64,000 nt of DNA from Lachnospiraceae bacterium (GTDB taxonomy: Bacteria > Bacillota > Clostridia > Lachnospirales > Lachnospiraceae), in assembly GCA_029067085.1 (NCBI GenBank), contig JAIEFE010000013.1, forward strand, positions 1-64,000, in the 5' to 3' direction. The stretch's first letter is position 1, and every line of letters starts with the position of its first letter. Positions 9,885 to 19,149 of this stretch are shown piece after piece. Below the pieces are notes generated by a model, which saw only the letters and a list, made by a program, of their open reading frames with translations, made no database searches and had not been told where the DNA came from. The position numbers were made by a program, and so were the translations under genes.

Positions 9885-11048
9885 ATGTTTAAATATCATT
9901 GCTTAAATCCCATCGCGCAGGTGGGACTTGAAAAGTTCAGTGAGCAGTACACAAAAACAGATAATGTGGAGGAAGCGGACGGCATTTTGGTCAGAAGCGC
10001 GGCCATGCATGATATGGAGCTGCCGGATGGGCTTCTTGCCATTGCCCGCGCGGGCGCAGGCGTCAACAACATTCCTCTGGATAAGTGTGCAGAGAAAGGT
10101 ATCGTGGTCTTTAATACGCCCGGCGCCAATGCAAACGGCGTGAAGGAACTGGTGATCGCGGGGATGCTCCTTGCTTCCCGTGATGTTGTGGGCGGTATCG
10201 AATGGGTGAAAGAGAATCAGACGGATGAGAATGTAGGTAAGAATGCCGAGAAAGCAAAAAAGAATTTTGCGGGAACTGAGATCGAGGGCAAGAAGCTGGG
10301 TATCATCGGTCTGGGTGCCATTGGCGTGAGAGTGGCCAATGTAGCAAAACATCTGGGAATGGAAGTTTACGGTTACGATCCTTATGTATCCGTGGATGCG
10401 GCCTGGAACTTAAGCCGTGATGTGAAACATGTGCTCCATGTCGAGGAAATTTATCAGGAATGCGACATTATCACCATCCATGTGCCGCTGATGGACGCCA
10501 CTAAGGGTATGATCAACAGCGATGCGCTCTCTCAGATGAAGGACGGCGTGATCCTGTTGAATTTCGCGCGCGATCTTCTTGTGGATGAGAAGGCGGTGCT
10601 TGCCGCGATCAAGGCAGGCAAAGTGAGAAAGTATGTGTCGGATTTCCCGAACGCCGTGACTGCCGGACAGGAAGGGTGTATTGTAATTCCCCATCTGGGT
10701 GCGTCAACCGAGGAATCCGAAGACAACTGTGCGGTGATGGCTGTCAAGGAATTGAAAGACTATCTGGAAAACGGCAATATCAAAAACAGTGTAAATTATC
10801 CCAAGTGCGATATGGGTGTGTGCGAACAGGCAGGCCGCGTGGCAATCTTCCACAAGAACATTGCCAATATGATCACTAAATTCTCGGCCTGCTTCGGCGA
10901 TAACAATATCAACATCTCCGACATGACTAATAAGTCCAGAGGAGAGGTGGCCTACACCATGCTGGATATCGAGCAGCCGGCTTCAAAGGAGATCATCGAG
11001 AAACTGCAATCCATCGACGGAGTATTTCGCGTCAGAGTGGTGAAGTAA
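9885..11048 (+). CDS. serA: D-3-phosphoglycerate dehydrogenase
   Basis: NAD-dependent first enzyme of serine synthesis, which makes the substrate of SerC. The 387-aa protein has the short clostridial form: substrate and NAD-binding domains (GIIGLGAIGVRVANVAK Rossmann loop, about 145-160), then a C-terminal ACT domain (about 320-387, AIFHKNIANMI...VFRVRVVK). There is no intervening domain. The ACT domain is usually the serine feedback site in this family, so inhibition by serine is likely but not shown. GGAAGG lies upstream of ATG 9885. Confidence 0.95.
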   Translation: MFKYHCLNPIAQVGLEKFSEQYTKTDNVEEADGILVRSAAMHDMELPDGLLAIARAGAGVNNIPLDKCAEKGIVVFNTPGANANGVKELVIAGMLLASRDVVGGIEWVKENQTDENVGKNAEKAKKNFAGTEIEGKKLGIIGLGAIGVRVANVAKHLGMEVYGYDPYVSVDAAWNLSRDVKHVLHVEEIYQECDIITIHVPLMDATKGMINSDALSQMKDGVILLNFARDLLVDEKAVLAAIKAGKVRKYVSDFPNAVTAGQEGCIVIPHLGASTEESEDNCAVMAVKELKDYLENGNIKNSVNYPKCDMGVCEQAGRVAIFHKNIANMITKFSACFGDNNINISDMTNKSRGEVAYTMLDIEQPASKEIIEKLQSIDGVFRVRVVK

Positions 11049-11050
11049 CC

Positions 11051-11094
11051 GATCGAGTGCCAGCACACTCGATCCAGAGAATGTTCGCATTCTC
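11051..11094. repeat. Pair of small perfect hairpins after serA
   Basis: Two back-to-back inverted repeats: GATCGAGTG/CACTCGATC (11051-11059 and 11066-11074) and GAGAATG/CATTCTC around a TTCG loop (11077-11083 and 11088-11094). Neither has a T tract, so they are not standard terminators. Similar hairpin clusters occur at 11499-11583 and 45420-45487. Confidence 0.8.
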
Positions 11095-11125
11095 CTTAAA
11101 TGTTATATACTGTGGCATTAAATGA

Positions 11126-11157
11126 AAAGGGCTGCCAAATCCTGCAGCCCTTTCTCT
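11126..11157. terminator. Bidirectional terminator between serA and a convergent gene
   Basis: AAAGGGCTGC (11126-11135) and GCAGCCCTTT (11144-11153) form a 10-bp stem with A and T tracts on either side. It can serve serA on the + strand and the convergent small gene on the - strand. Confidence 0.85.
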
Positions 11158-11166
11158 TGCGTTTAA

Positions 11167-11451
11167 TCAGTTCAGGCGGTTCGCGATGGAGGAAAAATCG
11201 GCATTTTCATCATCCTCCAGAGACGCCTGCAATTGTTTTTCCGCTTCCACGGCAGCCTCGCTTGCCAGATCCATATAGAGGATAAAAATATCCTCGACAG
11301 ACTTACCTGTTTCCTTGGAAAGCTCCTCCATGACAGGCCTTAAGGCTTCAAGCTGAAAAGAAATGCGTGTCTTTTGCGGATCGATGTCTGCGAGGGCTTT
11401 TTCTGCGTAGGCGTTGATCCGATCCAGAATTTTTTTATCTTCAGGGGTCAT
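11167..11451 (-). CDS. Small helical acidic protein, function unknown
   Basis: A 94-aa soluble, strongly helical and acidic protein (MTPEDKKILDRINAYAEKALADI...) with no recognised motif, no Cys and no membrane segment. It is read away from the DUF1015 gene and ends against the bidirectional terminator after serA. AGGAAGTATAACG lies upstream of its ATG. Base use resembles the core genes around it, so it is likely a native gene. I do not recognise the family. Confidence 0.65.
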   Translation of the reverse strand: MTPEDKKILDRINAYAEKALADIDPQKTRISFQLEALRPVMEELSKETGKSVEDIFILYMDLASEAAVEAEKQLQASLEDDENADFSSIANRLN

Positions 11452-11498
11452 CGTTATACTTCCTTTCTTTTATGCTGAAATGTATTATCAACAGGCTA

Positions 11499-11583
11499 GA
11501 AATGCTGCGCATTTCCAGCTCGCGTTGCTCGTCATAAGCCGACACGGACAGCCTTGTGTGCAAGCACACATTCTGTCTGTGCC
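11499..11583. repeat. Hairpin cluster in the 250-bp gap before the DUF1015 gene
   Basis: GAAATGC-TGC-GCATTTC (11499-11515) is a perfect 7-bp hairpin. It is followed by an imperfect long hairpin spanning about 11540-11583, GACACGGACAG...GTGTGCAAGCACAC...CTGTCTGTGCC. No gene is seen in 11452-11701 apart from these structures. Confidence 0.7.
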
Positions 11584-11701
11584 GCCTTCTGACTCTGTTG
11601 ATACGCATATTTTACCACGATTCACTTGTAGTGCCTAGCAGAATTTGTTAAAATATTTATAAGTGTTTTTTGGATACGGACAGTGAAAGGACGGATAAAG
11701 G

Positions 11702-12949
11702 ATGGCGAATATTGTTCCATTTCAGGCGATCAGGCCCCGAGCGGACTTGGCGGAGAAGATTGCAGCTCTGCCATACGATGTTTACAACAGACGGGAGGCC
11801 AGAGAAGCGGTAGAGGGGGATGAATATACTTTCCTGCGAATCGACAGGCCGGAGACACAGTTTCCGGAAAATCATGATATGTATGCACCCGAGGTGTATG
11901 AAAAAGCGAGGGAGATACTCGGGCAGATGATGGAGGACGGACTCTTCATACAGGAGAAAAAGCGGGCATATTATGTCTATGAGCTGGTGATGGAGGGAAG
12001 GTCTCAGGTGGGAATCGGCGCCTGTGCCAGCGTGGATGACTATGATGCACAGGTGATCAAAAAGCATGAGAACACCCGTGCTGAGAAGGAAGCTGACCGT
12101 ATCCGCCACGTGGATGTCTGCAGTGCACAGACCGGTCCGATCTTTTTAGCATATAGAAGGCGGGAAGAGATTGAGCAGGAGATCAGACAGACTATGATGG
12201 GGACGCCTCCTGTTTACGATTTTACGGCGAACGACGGGATTACACACAGAATTTGGGTGATTGACGAGGAAGGGGCTGTAGAGCGGATACGCTCGGCCTT
12301 CGAGAAAGTGAATTCTATCTATATTGCGGATGGTCACCACAGATGTGCTTCGGCAGTGAACGTGTCAAAGAAGCGACGTGCTGCTTATCCGAATTATACG
12401 GGGCAGGAGGAGTTTAATTTCTTCTTATCCGTGCTTTTTCCGGACGATCAGCTTATGATCATGGACTATAACCGTGTAGTGAAGCCGGGAGAAGATTTTG
12501 ACGAAAAGAATTTTTATGCGGTTGCAGAGAAAAGTTTTATAATTGAAAAATTGGGGACGGAACCCTATCACCCGAAGAAAAAGGGTGAGATCGGTATGTA
12601 TTATGAGGATTGCTGGTATCGGCTCACAATAAATAGCGGGTGTTATACAGGTGATCCGGTCGCGGATCTTGATGTGGCTATTTTACAGAAATATCTTTTG
12701 GAACCGGCCTTTGCGATCAAGGATCCAAAGACAGATGAAAGAATCGACTTTGTGGGCGGAATCAGAGGCCTTGCAGAGCTGGAGCGGCGGGTGCACACGG
12801 ATGCGAAGGTGGCGTTTGCCATGTACCCAACGAATATTCATGAGCTCTTTGCCGTCTCGGATGCCGGAAAGCTGATGCCCCCGAAATCCACCTGGTTCGA
12901 ACCGAAACTGAGAAGCGGACTTTTGATCCACAGGATTGAGGACAGGTGA
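11702..12949 (+). CDS. DUF1015 family protein associated with serine genes
   Basis: A 415-aa cytoplasmic protein of the DUF1015 family. Typical motifs are present: an N-terminal IVPFQAIRP, a KKHENTR motif (about 120), and YIADGHHRCASA (about 210-221), a His-rich conserved core. Members often lie next to serA and serC in clostridia, as here, which suggests a role tied to serine or phosphoserine metabolism; the biochemical function is not established to my knowledge. The start has AAAGG 5 bp upstream and matches the family N-terminus. Confidence 0.85.
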   Translation: MANIVPFQAIRPRADLAEKIAALPYDVYNRREAREAVEGDEYTFLRIDRPETQFPENHDMYAPEVYEKAREILGQMMEDGLFIQEKKRAYYVYELVMEGRSQVGIGACASVDDYDAQVIKKHENTRAEKEADRIRHVDVCSAQTGPIFLAYRRREEIEQEIRQTMMGTPPVYDFTANDGITHRIWVIDEEGAVERIRSAFEKVNSIYIADGHHRCASAVNVSKKRRAAYPNYTGQEEFNFFLSVLFPDDQLMIMDYNRVVKPGEDFDEKNFYAVAEKSFIIEKLGTEPYHPKKKGEIGMYYEDCWYRLTINSGCYTGDPVADLDVAILQKYLLEPAFAIKDPKTDERIDFVGGIRGLAELERRVHTDAKVAFAMYPTNIHELFAVSDAGKLMPPKSTWFEPKLRSGLLIHRIEDR

Positions 12950-13039
12950 ACGTGAAAGAAAAGAGAATCTGCCGACAGCTTTGGCTGGCGGGTGAAAGAG
13001 GATGGAAGAGAGAAATGATAGAAAGGCGGAAGGATGCAG

Positions 13040-15682
13040 ATGAATAAAAAATTATACAAGCTGATGAACTGGGCACAGATTGAGGAGATCGTCTACTCGG
13101 AGTCGGATCATCCTCACGATATCTTAGGAGCTCATGTGACGGGAAGTTCAGTGTTGGTGCAGACCTTCCAGCCCGGTGCAAAGAGCGTGCGCTTACAGCT
13201 ATTGGATGGAGATAAGAGCTATCGTATGGAGGAGGCTGATGAGGAGGGCTATTTTGCCCTGCTGCTGCCCGGAAAAACGATCCCTGACTACGAGTATGTG
13301 GTGGAAGCGGACAACGGAAGTTTAAAGAAGATTCGCGATCCCTACAATTTTGCACCGCAGATCACAAAACAGGACACGGAAAAATTTACGGCAGGAATTC
13401 ATTATACTATCTATGAGAAGCTGGGTGCGCATCCAATGGTGATAGATGGAATTCCGGGTACGGCTTTTGCAGTCTGGGCGCCGAATGCGATGCGGGTCAG
13501 CGTGGTTGGAGACTTTAACGGATGGGACGGCAGAGCACATCAGATGCGGCGCCTGTGGGATTCCGGCATTTTTGAGATTTTTGTTCCCGATGTGAAGGCG
13601 GGAGAGTGTTATAAGTTTGAGATCAAAGCAAAGAGCGGACTGCTTTGTCTGAAGGCGGATCCTTATGGTTTCGGGGCGCAGCTTCGTCCGGACAGCGCTT
13701 CGGTGGTGCGGGATATTGCAGGTTATTCCTGGAGGGATCAGCAATGGCTGAAAGGAAGGGCGGCTTTGCAGGCGGAGGATAAGCCCATGAGTATCTACGA
13801 GGTTTATCTGGGTTCCTTCGAGAAGCCATCGGACGGCAGGGAGTTTTATACTTACAGAGAGCTTGCACCGAAGATCATTGATTATGTGAAGCGGATGGGT
13901 TATACCCATATTGAGCTGCTGCCCGTGATGGAACATCCGCTTGATGAATCCTGGGGCTATCAGGTGATCGGTTACTATGCGCCTACGGCCCGCTATGGCA
14001 CACCGGAGGATCTGATGTATTTTATGGACGAGATGCATGCCGCCGGGATCGGTGTGATCTTCGACTGGGTACCGGCGCATTTTCCAAGAGACACTTATGG
14101 ATTGTCAAACTTTGACGGTACCTGCCTCTATGAGCATCAGGATCCCAGACAGGGTTATCACCCTCACTGGGGTACGTTGATCTATAATTACGGCAGACCG
14201 CAGGTGAGTAACTATCTGATTGCCAACGCTCTCTACTGGGCGGAGAAATATCATGCGGACGGTATCCGTATCGACGCTGTGGCTTCCATGCTCTATCTGG
14301 ACTATGGGAAAAATGACGGCGAGTGGGTAGCGAACATCTACGGCGGCCATGAAAATCTGGAGGCAGTGGAACTCCTCAAGCATCTGAACTCCATTATGAA
14401 AAAGAGAAATCCCGGCGTGCTGATGATCGCAGAGGAGTCTACGGCTTGGCCAAAGGTCACGGGAGCGCTCACGGAGGACGGCCTTGGATTTGATCTGAAA
14501 TGGAACATGGGTTTTATGAACGATTACTTGGGATATATCGCAACGGATCCCTTCTTCCGATCAGGCAGGCACAATGACCTGACCTTCAGTATGATCTACG
14601 CTTACAGCGAAAAGTTTATTCTGGTCCTGTCGCACGATGAGGTGGTACACGGCAAGGGAACCCTTCTTGGCAGAATGCCCGGAGAGCGTAAAAAGCAGTT
14701 TGCCAATCTGCGCCTGACCTACGCATACCACATGACGCATCCCGGTAAGAAACTCTTCTTTATGGGACAGGATATCGGGGAGTACGGAGAGTTTAGTGAG
14801 AAACGAGCCGTGGAATGGGGGCTTTTGGAGCAGGATGATCACAAAAAGCTCAATCGGATGGTGGCGGCGTTAAATAAGTTCTATGTCGATTCGCCCGCTC
14901 TGTATGAGAAAGATACGTCATGGGAGGGGTTTGAGTGGATCAACTGTATCACACCAAATGCCTGCATGTTGTCATATATTCGGAAAACCGATGATCTCAA
15001 GGATATGCTGGTTGTGGTGGCAAACTTTGCCGATGCCAGACAGGAGTTCCGCGTCGGTGTGCCCTGTGAAGGTAAATATCAGGAGGTATTTAACACAGAT
15101 GATACGGCCTATGGCGGAGAAGGCATTATCAATAAATTTGTCTGTGAGACGATAGATACAGAGTGGGACGGCAAACCCTGCGCGATCGACATGGTGAGCG
15201 CTCCTTTGAGTATCAGTATTTTTTCTTATACTCCCTATACAAAGGAAGAGAAGGCGGCAATAGAACGAAGGCGTGCCGAAGAGAGAAGACTTGCGAAGGA
15301 AGCGGAGGAGAGAAGGCTTGCCGAGGAGGAGGCGGAACGCACGGCGAAAGCCGCAGCGGAGGCCAGAGAACAGGCAAAGCGGGCGGCTGCAGAGGCGAAG
15401 GAATTGGCAAAGAGAGCGGCAGCGGAGGCCAGAGAAAGCGCAAAGGCGGCAGATGTATTAGAGAAGGCAGCTGAGGCGGCGGCGCAGAAGCTGCAGGAGC
15501 TTACGGCGAAAACGACTGCAAAAAAGACGACAGCCCCAAAGAAGGCAGCTGAGAAGCCTTCTGTGAAAAAGGCTGCAGCGTCGAAAAAAACTACGGAGAA
15601 GCCGGCAGAGAAAAAGAAGACAGAAAAGAAAACAGATGTTATTAAAAACAGCATAAAGAAGATGCCGGAGGAGAAGAATTAA
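13040..15682 (+). CDS. glgB: 1,4-alpha-glucan branching enzyme with a long charged C-terminal tail
   Basis: Makes alpha-1,6 branches in glycogen. From this start (880 aa) it has two N-terminal carbohydrate-binding modules (about 15-230), the GH13 barrel with DGIRIDAVASM (nucleophile about D412), IAEEST (acid about E465) and LSHDEVVHGKG, and the usual C-terminal beta domain to about 730. The last 150 residues are extra: an Arg/Glu/Ala helix or coiled coil (RRRAEERRLAKEAEERRLAE...), then a Lys/Ala/Thr/Pro tail like histone H1. Such a tail is not part of a normal GlgB. ATG 13040 is chosen over 13034 because GCGGAAGG would directly abut the earlier ATG. No other glg gene is near. Confidence 0.92.
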   Translation: MNKKLYKLMNWAQIEEIVYSESDHPHDILGAHVTGSSVLVQTFQPGAKSVRLQLLDGDKSYRMEEADEEGYFALLLPGKTIPDYEYVVEADNGSLKKIRDPYNFAPQITKQDTEKFTAGIHYTIYEKLGAHPMVIDGIPGTAFAVWAPNAMRVSVVGDFNGWDGRAHQMRRLWDSGIFEIFVPDVKAGECYKFEIKAKSGLLCLKADPYGFGAQLRPDSASVVRDIAGYSWRDQQWLKGRAALQAEDKPMSIYEVYLGSFEKPSDGREFYTYRELAPKIIDYVKRMGYTHIELLPVMEHPLDESWGYQVIGYYAPTARYGTPEDLMYFMDEMHAAGIGVIFDWVPAHFPRDTYGLSNFDGTCLYEHQDPRQGYHPHWGTLIYNYGRPQVSNYLIANALYWAEKYHADGIRIDAVASMLYLDYGKNDGEWVANIYGGHENLEAVELLKHLNSIMKKRNPGVLMIAEESTAWPKVTGALTEDGLGFDLKWNMGFMNDYLGYIATDPFFRSGRHNDLTFSMIYAYSEKFILVLSHDEVVHGKGTLLGRMPGERKKQFANLRLTYAYHMTHPGKKLFFMGQDIGEYGEFSEKRAVEWGLLEQDDHKKLNRMVAALNKFYVDSPALYEKDTSWEGFEWINCITPNACMLSYIRKTDDLKDMLVVVANFADARQEFRVGVPCEGKYQEVFNTDDTAYGGEGIINKFVCETIDTEWDGKPCAIDMVSAPLSISIFSYTPYTKEEKAAIERRRAEERRLAKEAEERRLAEEEAERTAKAAAEAREQAKRAAAEAKELAKRAAAEARESAKAADVLEKAAEAAAQKLQELTAKTTAKKTTAPKKAAEKPSVKKAAASKKTTEKPAEKKKTEKKTDVIKNSIKKMPEEKN

Positions 15683-15722
15683 AGATATCCGGGAAACGGC
15701 AGGCGGAGGATAGCAAAGCGGC

Positions 15723-16613
15723 ATGGAACAGCAGATTATGGAGGAGCAGATCAAAGAAATCGAATCGATTGCATCGGATGAGTTGAGGATGGGGCTGATT
15801 GAGAATTATTTACAGGAGCTGCCCGATAAACTGCTCCGTTTCGGGATCAGGGTACTTTTGGCGCTGGTGGTATTTTTCATAGGGACACAGCTCATCAAAC
15901 TGATCCGCCGGATTCTGCGCAAATCCTTTCAGAGGCGCAATGTTGATATAGGTGTGAGCCGCTTTCTGGATTCGCTTGTGAAGGCAGTGCTCTATATTCT
16001 GCTGCTCTTTATGATCGCATCCTACTTTGGGCTTGATGCCACCAGCGTAGTAGCTCTGGTGGGGTCTGCCGGTGTTGCCATCGGTCTTGCAGTGCAGGGG
16101 AGCCTGTCAAACTTTGCGGGCGGTGTGTTGATCCTGCTCTTAAAGCCTTTTAAGATCGGAGACTATATCAGGGATGCTGCAGGAAACGAGGGGACGGTGG
16201 AGGAGGTACAGCTTTTTTACACCAGACTGATCACGCCCGACCGACATATCGTAATCGTGCCGAACGGAGCGCTAGCAAACTCTAATATCCTGAATATGAG
16301 CACTACAGAAGAAAGGCGGCTGGATCTGCAGATCAGCATATCTTATGATGCGGACATCCGTAGGGCAAAGGAAATCCTGCTTGCGGCAATGAATGCGGAT
16401 CAGGGAGTTTTGCAGGAGCAGGAAAAACAGGTGTTTGTGGAAGAACTGGCAGACAACGGCGTTGTTTTATGTATGCGATGCTACAGTAAAAACGAACTGT
16501 TCTGGGAGACGAAGTGGCGGCTTTTGGAAGCGGCAAAGTACGCGCTGGATGAGGCGGGCATTTCCATTCCCTTCCCGCAGCTGGATGTGCATATGCGGAA
16601 AGCGGAAAAATAG
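15723..16613 (+). CDS. Small-conductance mechanosensitive channel (MscS family)
   Basis: A 296-aa inner-membrane channel that opens under membrane tension and releases solutes after hypo-osmotic shock. It has three predicted membrane helices (about 38-60, 82-102, 108-138). The last is the Gly/Ala-rich pore helix GSAGVAIGLAVQGSLSNFAGG, followed by the LLLKPFKIGDYI and VPNGAL beta-domain signatures and a mixed alpha/beta cytoplasmic cage. The length is close to E. coli MscS. It starts 40 bp after glgB, so co-transcription is possible. Confidence 0.92.
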   Translation: MEQQIMEEQIKEIESIASDELRMGLIENYLQELPDKLLRFGIRVLLALVVFFIGTQLIKLIRRILRKSFQRRNVDIGVSRFLDSLVKAVLYILLLFMIASYFGLDATSVVALVGSAGVAIGLAVQGSLSNFAGGVLILLLKPFKIGDYIRDAAGNEGTVEEVQLFYTRLITPDRHIVIVPNGALANSNILNMSTTEERRLDLQISISYDADIRRAKEILLAAMNADQGVLQEQEKQVFVEELADNGVVLCMRCYSKNELFWETKWRLLEAAKYALDEAGISIPFPQLDVHMRKAEK

Positions 16614-16689
16614 AAAAAGCAGTTTTTCATGAAAAATCACTTGCAAAATAACACATTCCATCATATAATAATCTTTGTTGTAAGAATAG

Positions 16690-16762
16690 GCTGGAATAGC
16701 GCAGTCGGTAGCGCAACTGATTCGTAATCAGTAGGTCGAGGGTTCGAGTCCCTTTTCCAGCT
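16690..16762 (+). tRNA. tRNA-Thr (anticodon CGT)
   Basis: A complete 73-nt cloverleaf: acceptor GCTGGAA/TTCCAGC, D stem GCGC/GCGC, anticodon stem ACTGA/TCAGT with loop TTCGTAA (anticodon CGT, reads ACG), and T arm GAGGG-TTCGAGT-CCCTT. G1-C72 and C2-G71 agree with threonine identity elements. The CCA end is not encoded. It stands alone, followed by a strong terminator. Confidence 0.95.
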
Positions 16763-16773
16763 TTTGAGTAAAG

Positions 16774-16797
16774 CTCCGCATATGCGGAGTTTTTTTT
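16774..16797 (+). terminator. Terminator of tRNA-Thr
   Basis: The palindrome CTCCGCATATGCGGAG (16774-16789) is followed by eight T residues. It lies 12 bp after the tRNA. Confidence 0.9.
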
Positions 16798-16878
16798 ATA
16801 TACTGCTTTTCTATATTGACTAACTGAGTCATTCGAATGCGATTCTCTGGATTTTCTGGAAATAAATACCACAAGAAC

Positions 16879-16915
16879 TTGACATAATATTTTGTAGTGA
16901 TACAATATATAGTAC
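16879..16915 (+). promoter_or_regulatory. nrdD promoter with NrdR-like boxes
   Basis: TTGACA (16879-16884), a 16-bp spacer and TACAAT (16901-16906) form a promoter about 80 bp before nrdD. Two 16-mers resemble the NrdR box ACACWATATATWGTGT: 16882-16897 (12 of 16 matches by eye) and 16900-16915 (13 of 16). Both overlap the promoter, so NrdR repression of nrdDG is likely. Their 18-bp start-to-start spacing is shorter than the usual three helical turns. A weaker third match starts at 16944. Confidence 0.5.
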
Positions 16916-16986
16916 ATGCAGCAGGGGGAAGACGGGAAAATATACACAATATTGGGCATTAGTATAGAATATGGGGGCGTTATGGG

Positions 16987-19149
16987 ATGAAGATCATTAA
17001 GAGAAGCGGCGTGGAAGACAATTTTGACCTGAAAAAGATTGTTGCGGCGATCAGGAAAGCGAACAACAGTGTGAAGGATGAAGAGAAGCTGACGGAGACA
17101 GAGATTGAAGAGATCGCTTCCGTGGTAGCCGATCAATGTAAGGAAATGCGGCGGGCTCCAAATGTGGAGGAGATTCAAGATATGGTGGAGAACCAGCTGA
17201 TGAAGTACCGGGCATACACCATTTCCAGAAATTATATTACTTACCGCTACAAGAGGGCGCTGGTGCGTAAATCAAATTCCACGGACGAGCAGATCTTAAG
17301 TCTCTTGGAGTGCAACAACGAGGAGGTCAAACAGGAAAACTCCAACAAGAACCCTACCGTCAACAGCGTGCAGCGCGATTATATGGCAGGGGAAGTGAGT
17401 AAGGATATCACGAAACGTTTCCTCCTTACGCCTGACATTGTGGAAGCACACGAGCAGGGCGTGATCCATTTTCACGATGCGGACTATTTTGCCCAGCATA
17501 TGCATAACTGCTGTCTGGTCAATCTGGAGGATATGCTGCAGAACGGTACTGTGATCAGTGAGACCATGATCGACACGCCGAAGAGCTTTTCAACGGCATG
17601 TAATGTGGCGACCCAGAGCATCGCGCAGATTGCAAGCTGCCAGTACGGCGGACAGAGTATCTCCCTTTCTCATTTGGCCCCTTTTGTGAATGTGAGCAGG
17701 GAAAAATTCCGTGAAAAGGTACGCGCAGAGATGCGGGAAATGGGTGTGGATGCCACCGACGAGCAGATTAATGCGATCGCGGAGCGTCGCGTGAAGGACG
17801 AGATCAAACAGGGTGTGCAGATCATTCAGTATCAGGTCATCACCCTGATGACCACCAACGGACAGGCCCCTTTTATCACGGTTTTCATGTACATCGACGA
17901 GGTTCCCGAAGGACAGCTTCGGGACGATCTGGCGATGATCATAGAGGAGATGCTGAACCAGCGCATTCGCGGTGTCAAGAATGAGAAGGGCGTCTATATC
18001 ACTCCGGCATTCCCGAAGTTGATCTATGTACTGGAGGAGGACAATATCCGCGAGGGGAGCAAATACTGGTATCTGACGAAGCTTGCTGCAGCATGTACGG
18101 CAAAGCGTATGGTGCCTGATTATATTTCAGAGAAGATCATGAAGCAGTTAAAGGATGGCAACTGTTATACCTGTATGGGATGCCGCTCTTTCCTCACCGT
18201 ATATCATGATGAAAACGACGAGCCCAAATTTTACGGTAGGTTCAATCAGGGCGTAGTCACCCTGAATCTGGTGGACGTCGCCTGTTCTTCCGGGCGGAAC
18301 ATGGAACGCTTTTGGCAGATCATGGATGAGAGACTGGAGCTTTGCAGAAGGGCGTTGATGGCAAGGCATAACAGACTGAAAGGAACGCTGTCGGATGTTG
18401 CGCCGATCCTGTGGCAGAATGGCGCGCTCGCCAGACTGAAGAAGGGGGAGAAGATCGACAAACTCCTATACGGCGGTTATTCTACCATATCACTGGGATA
18501 CGCCGGGCTGTGCGAGTGTACCCGCTATATGACAGGCAAAAGTCACACGGATCCCGAGGCTACCCCCTTTGCGCTCAAGGTGATGCAGTATCTGAATAAC
18601 GCCTGTAAGGAATGGCGGGAGGAGACGAACATTGATTTCAGCCTTTACGGCACACCTTTGGAGTCCACTACTTACAAATTCGCGAAGTGTCTGCAGAAGC
18701 GCTTCGGAATCATTGAAGGCGTAACAGATAAGAATTATATCACAAACAGCTATCACGTCCATGTGACGGAGGATATCAATGCTTTTGACAAGCTGAAATT
18801 TGAAGCGCAGTTTCAAGAGCTTTCTCCCGGCGGTGCGATCAGCTATGTGGAAGTGCCTAACATGGAGAATAATCTGGATGCGGTGCTCACTTTGATGCAG
18901 TATATTTATGACAACATCATGTATGCGGAATTAAATACCAAGAGCGATTACTGTCAGGCCTGCGATTATCACGGTGAGATTGAGATCGTCAAGAACGGAG
19001 ACGGGAAGCTTATCTGGAAATGCCCTAATTGCGGCAATACAGATCAGAACAAGATGAATGTGGCAAGACGTACCTGCGGCTACATCGGTACGCAGTTCTG
19101 GAACCAGGGACGCACCCAGGAGATTAAGGAGCGCGTGCTGCATCTATGA
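16987..19149 (+). CDS. nrdD: Anaerobic ribonucleoside-triphosphate reductase
   Basis: Glycyl-radical enzyme that makes dNTPs without oxygen. The 720-aa protein has an N-terminal ATP-cone (MKIIKRSGVEDNFDLKKIVAAI...), a long catalytic barrel with a CMGCRSFL active-site cysteine region, the C-terminal zinc site CQACDYH...CPNCG, and the glycyl radical loop RRTCGYIGTQFW (Gly about 698). The C-terminus is intact. It overlaps nrdG by 4 bp (ATGA), so translation is coupled. The NrdR-like boxes upstream suggest repression when dATP is plentiful. Confidence 0.97.
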   Translation: MKIIKRSGVEDNFDLKKIVAAIRKANNSVKDEEKLTETEIEEIASVVADQCKEMRRAPNVEEIQDMVENQLMKYRAYTISRNYITYRYKRALVRKSNSTDEQILSLLECNNEEVKQENSNKNPTVNSVQRDYMAGEVSKDITKRFLLTPDIVEAHEQGVIHFHDADYFAQHMHNCCLVNLEDMLQNGTVISETMIDTPKSFSTACNVATQSIAQIASCQYGGQSISLSHLAPFVNVSREKFREKVRAEMREMGVDATDEQINAIAERRVKDEIKQGVQIIQYQVITLMTTNGQAPFITVFMYIDEVPEGQLRDDLAMIIEEMLNQRIRGVKNEKGVYITPAFPKLIYVLEEDNIREGSKYWYLTKLAAACTAKRMVPDYISEKIMKQLKDGNCYTCMGCRSFLTVYHDENDEPKFYGRFNQGVVTLNLVDVACSSGRNMERFWQIMDERLELCRRALMARHNRLKGTLSDVAPILWQNGALARLKKGEKIDKLLYGGYSTISLGYAGLCECTRYMTGKSHTDPEATPFALKVMQYLNNACKEWREETNIDFSLYGTPLESTTYKFAKCLQKRFGIIEGVTDKNYITNSYHVHVTEDINAFDKLKFEAQFQELSPGGAISYVEVPNMENNLDAVLTLMQYIYDNIMYAELNTKSDYCQACDYHGEIEIVKNGDGKLIWKCPNCGNTDQNKMNVARRTCGYIGTQFWNQGRTQEIKERVLHL

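Noticed and set aside
15235-15654. - strand 139-codon Ala/Phe/Ser-rich frame opposite the GlgB tail
   Set aside because: Mirror of the Lys/Ala/Glu tail codons; no ribosome site or promoter.
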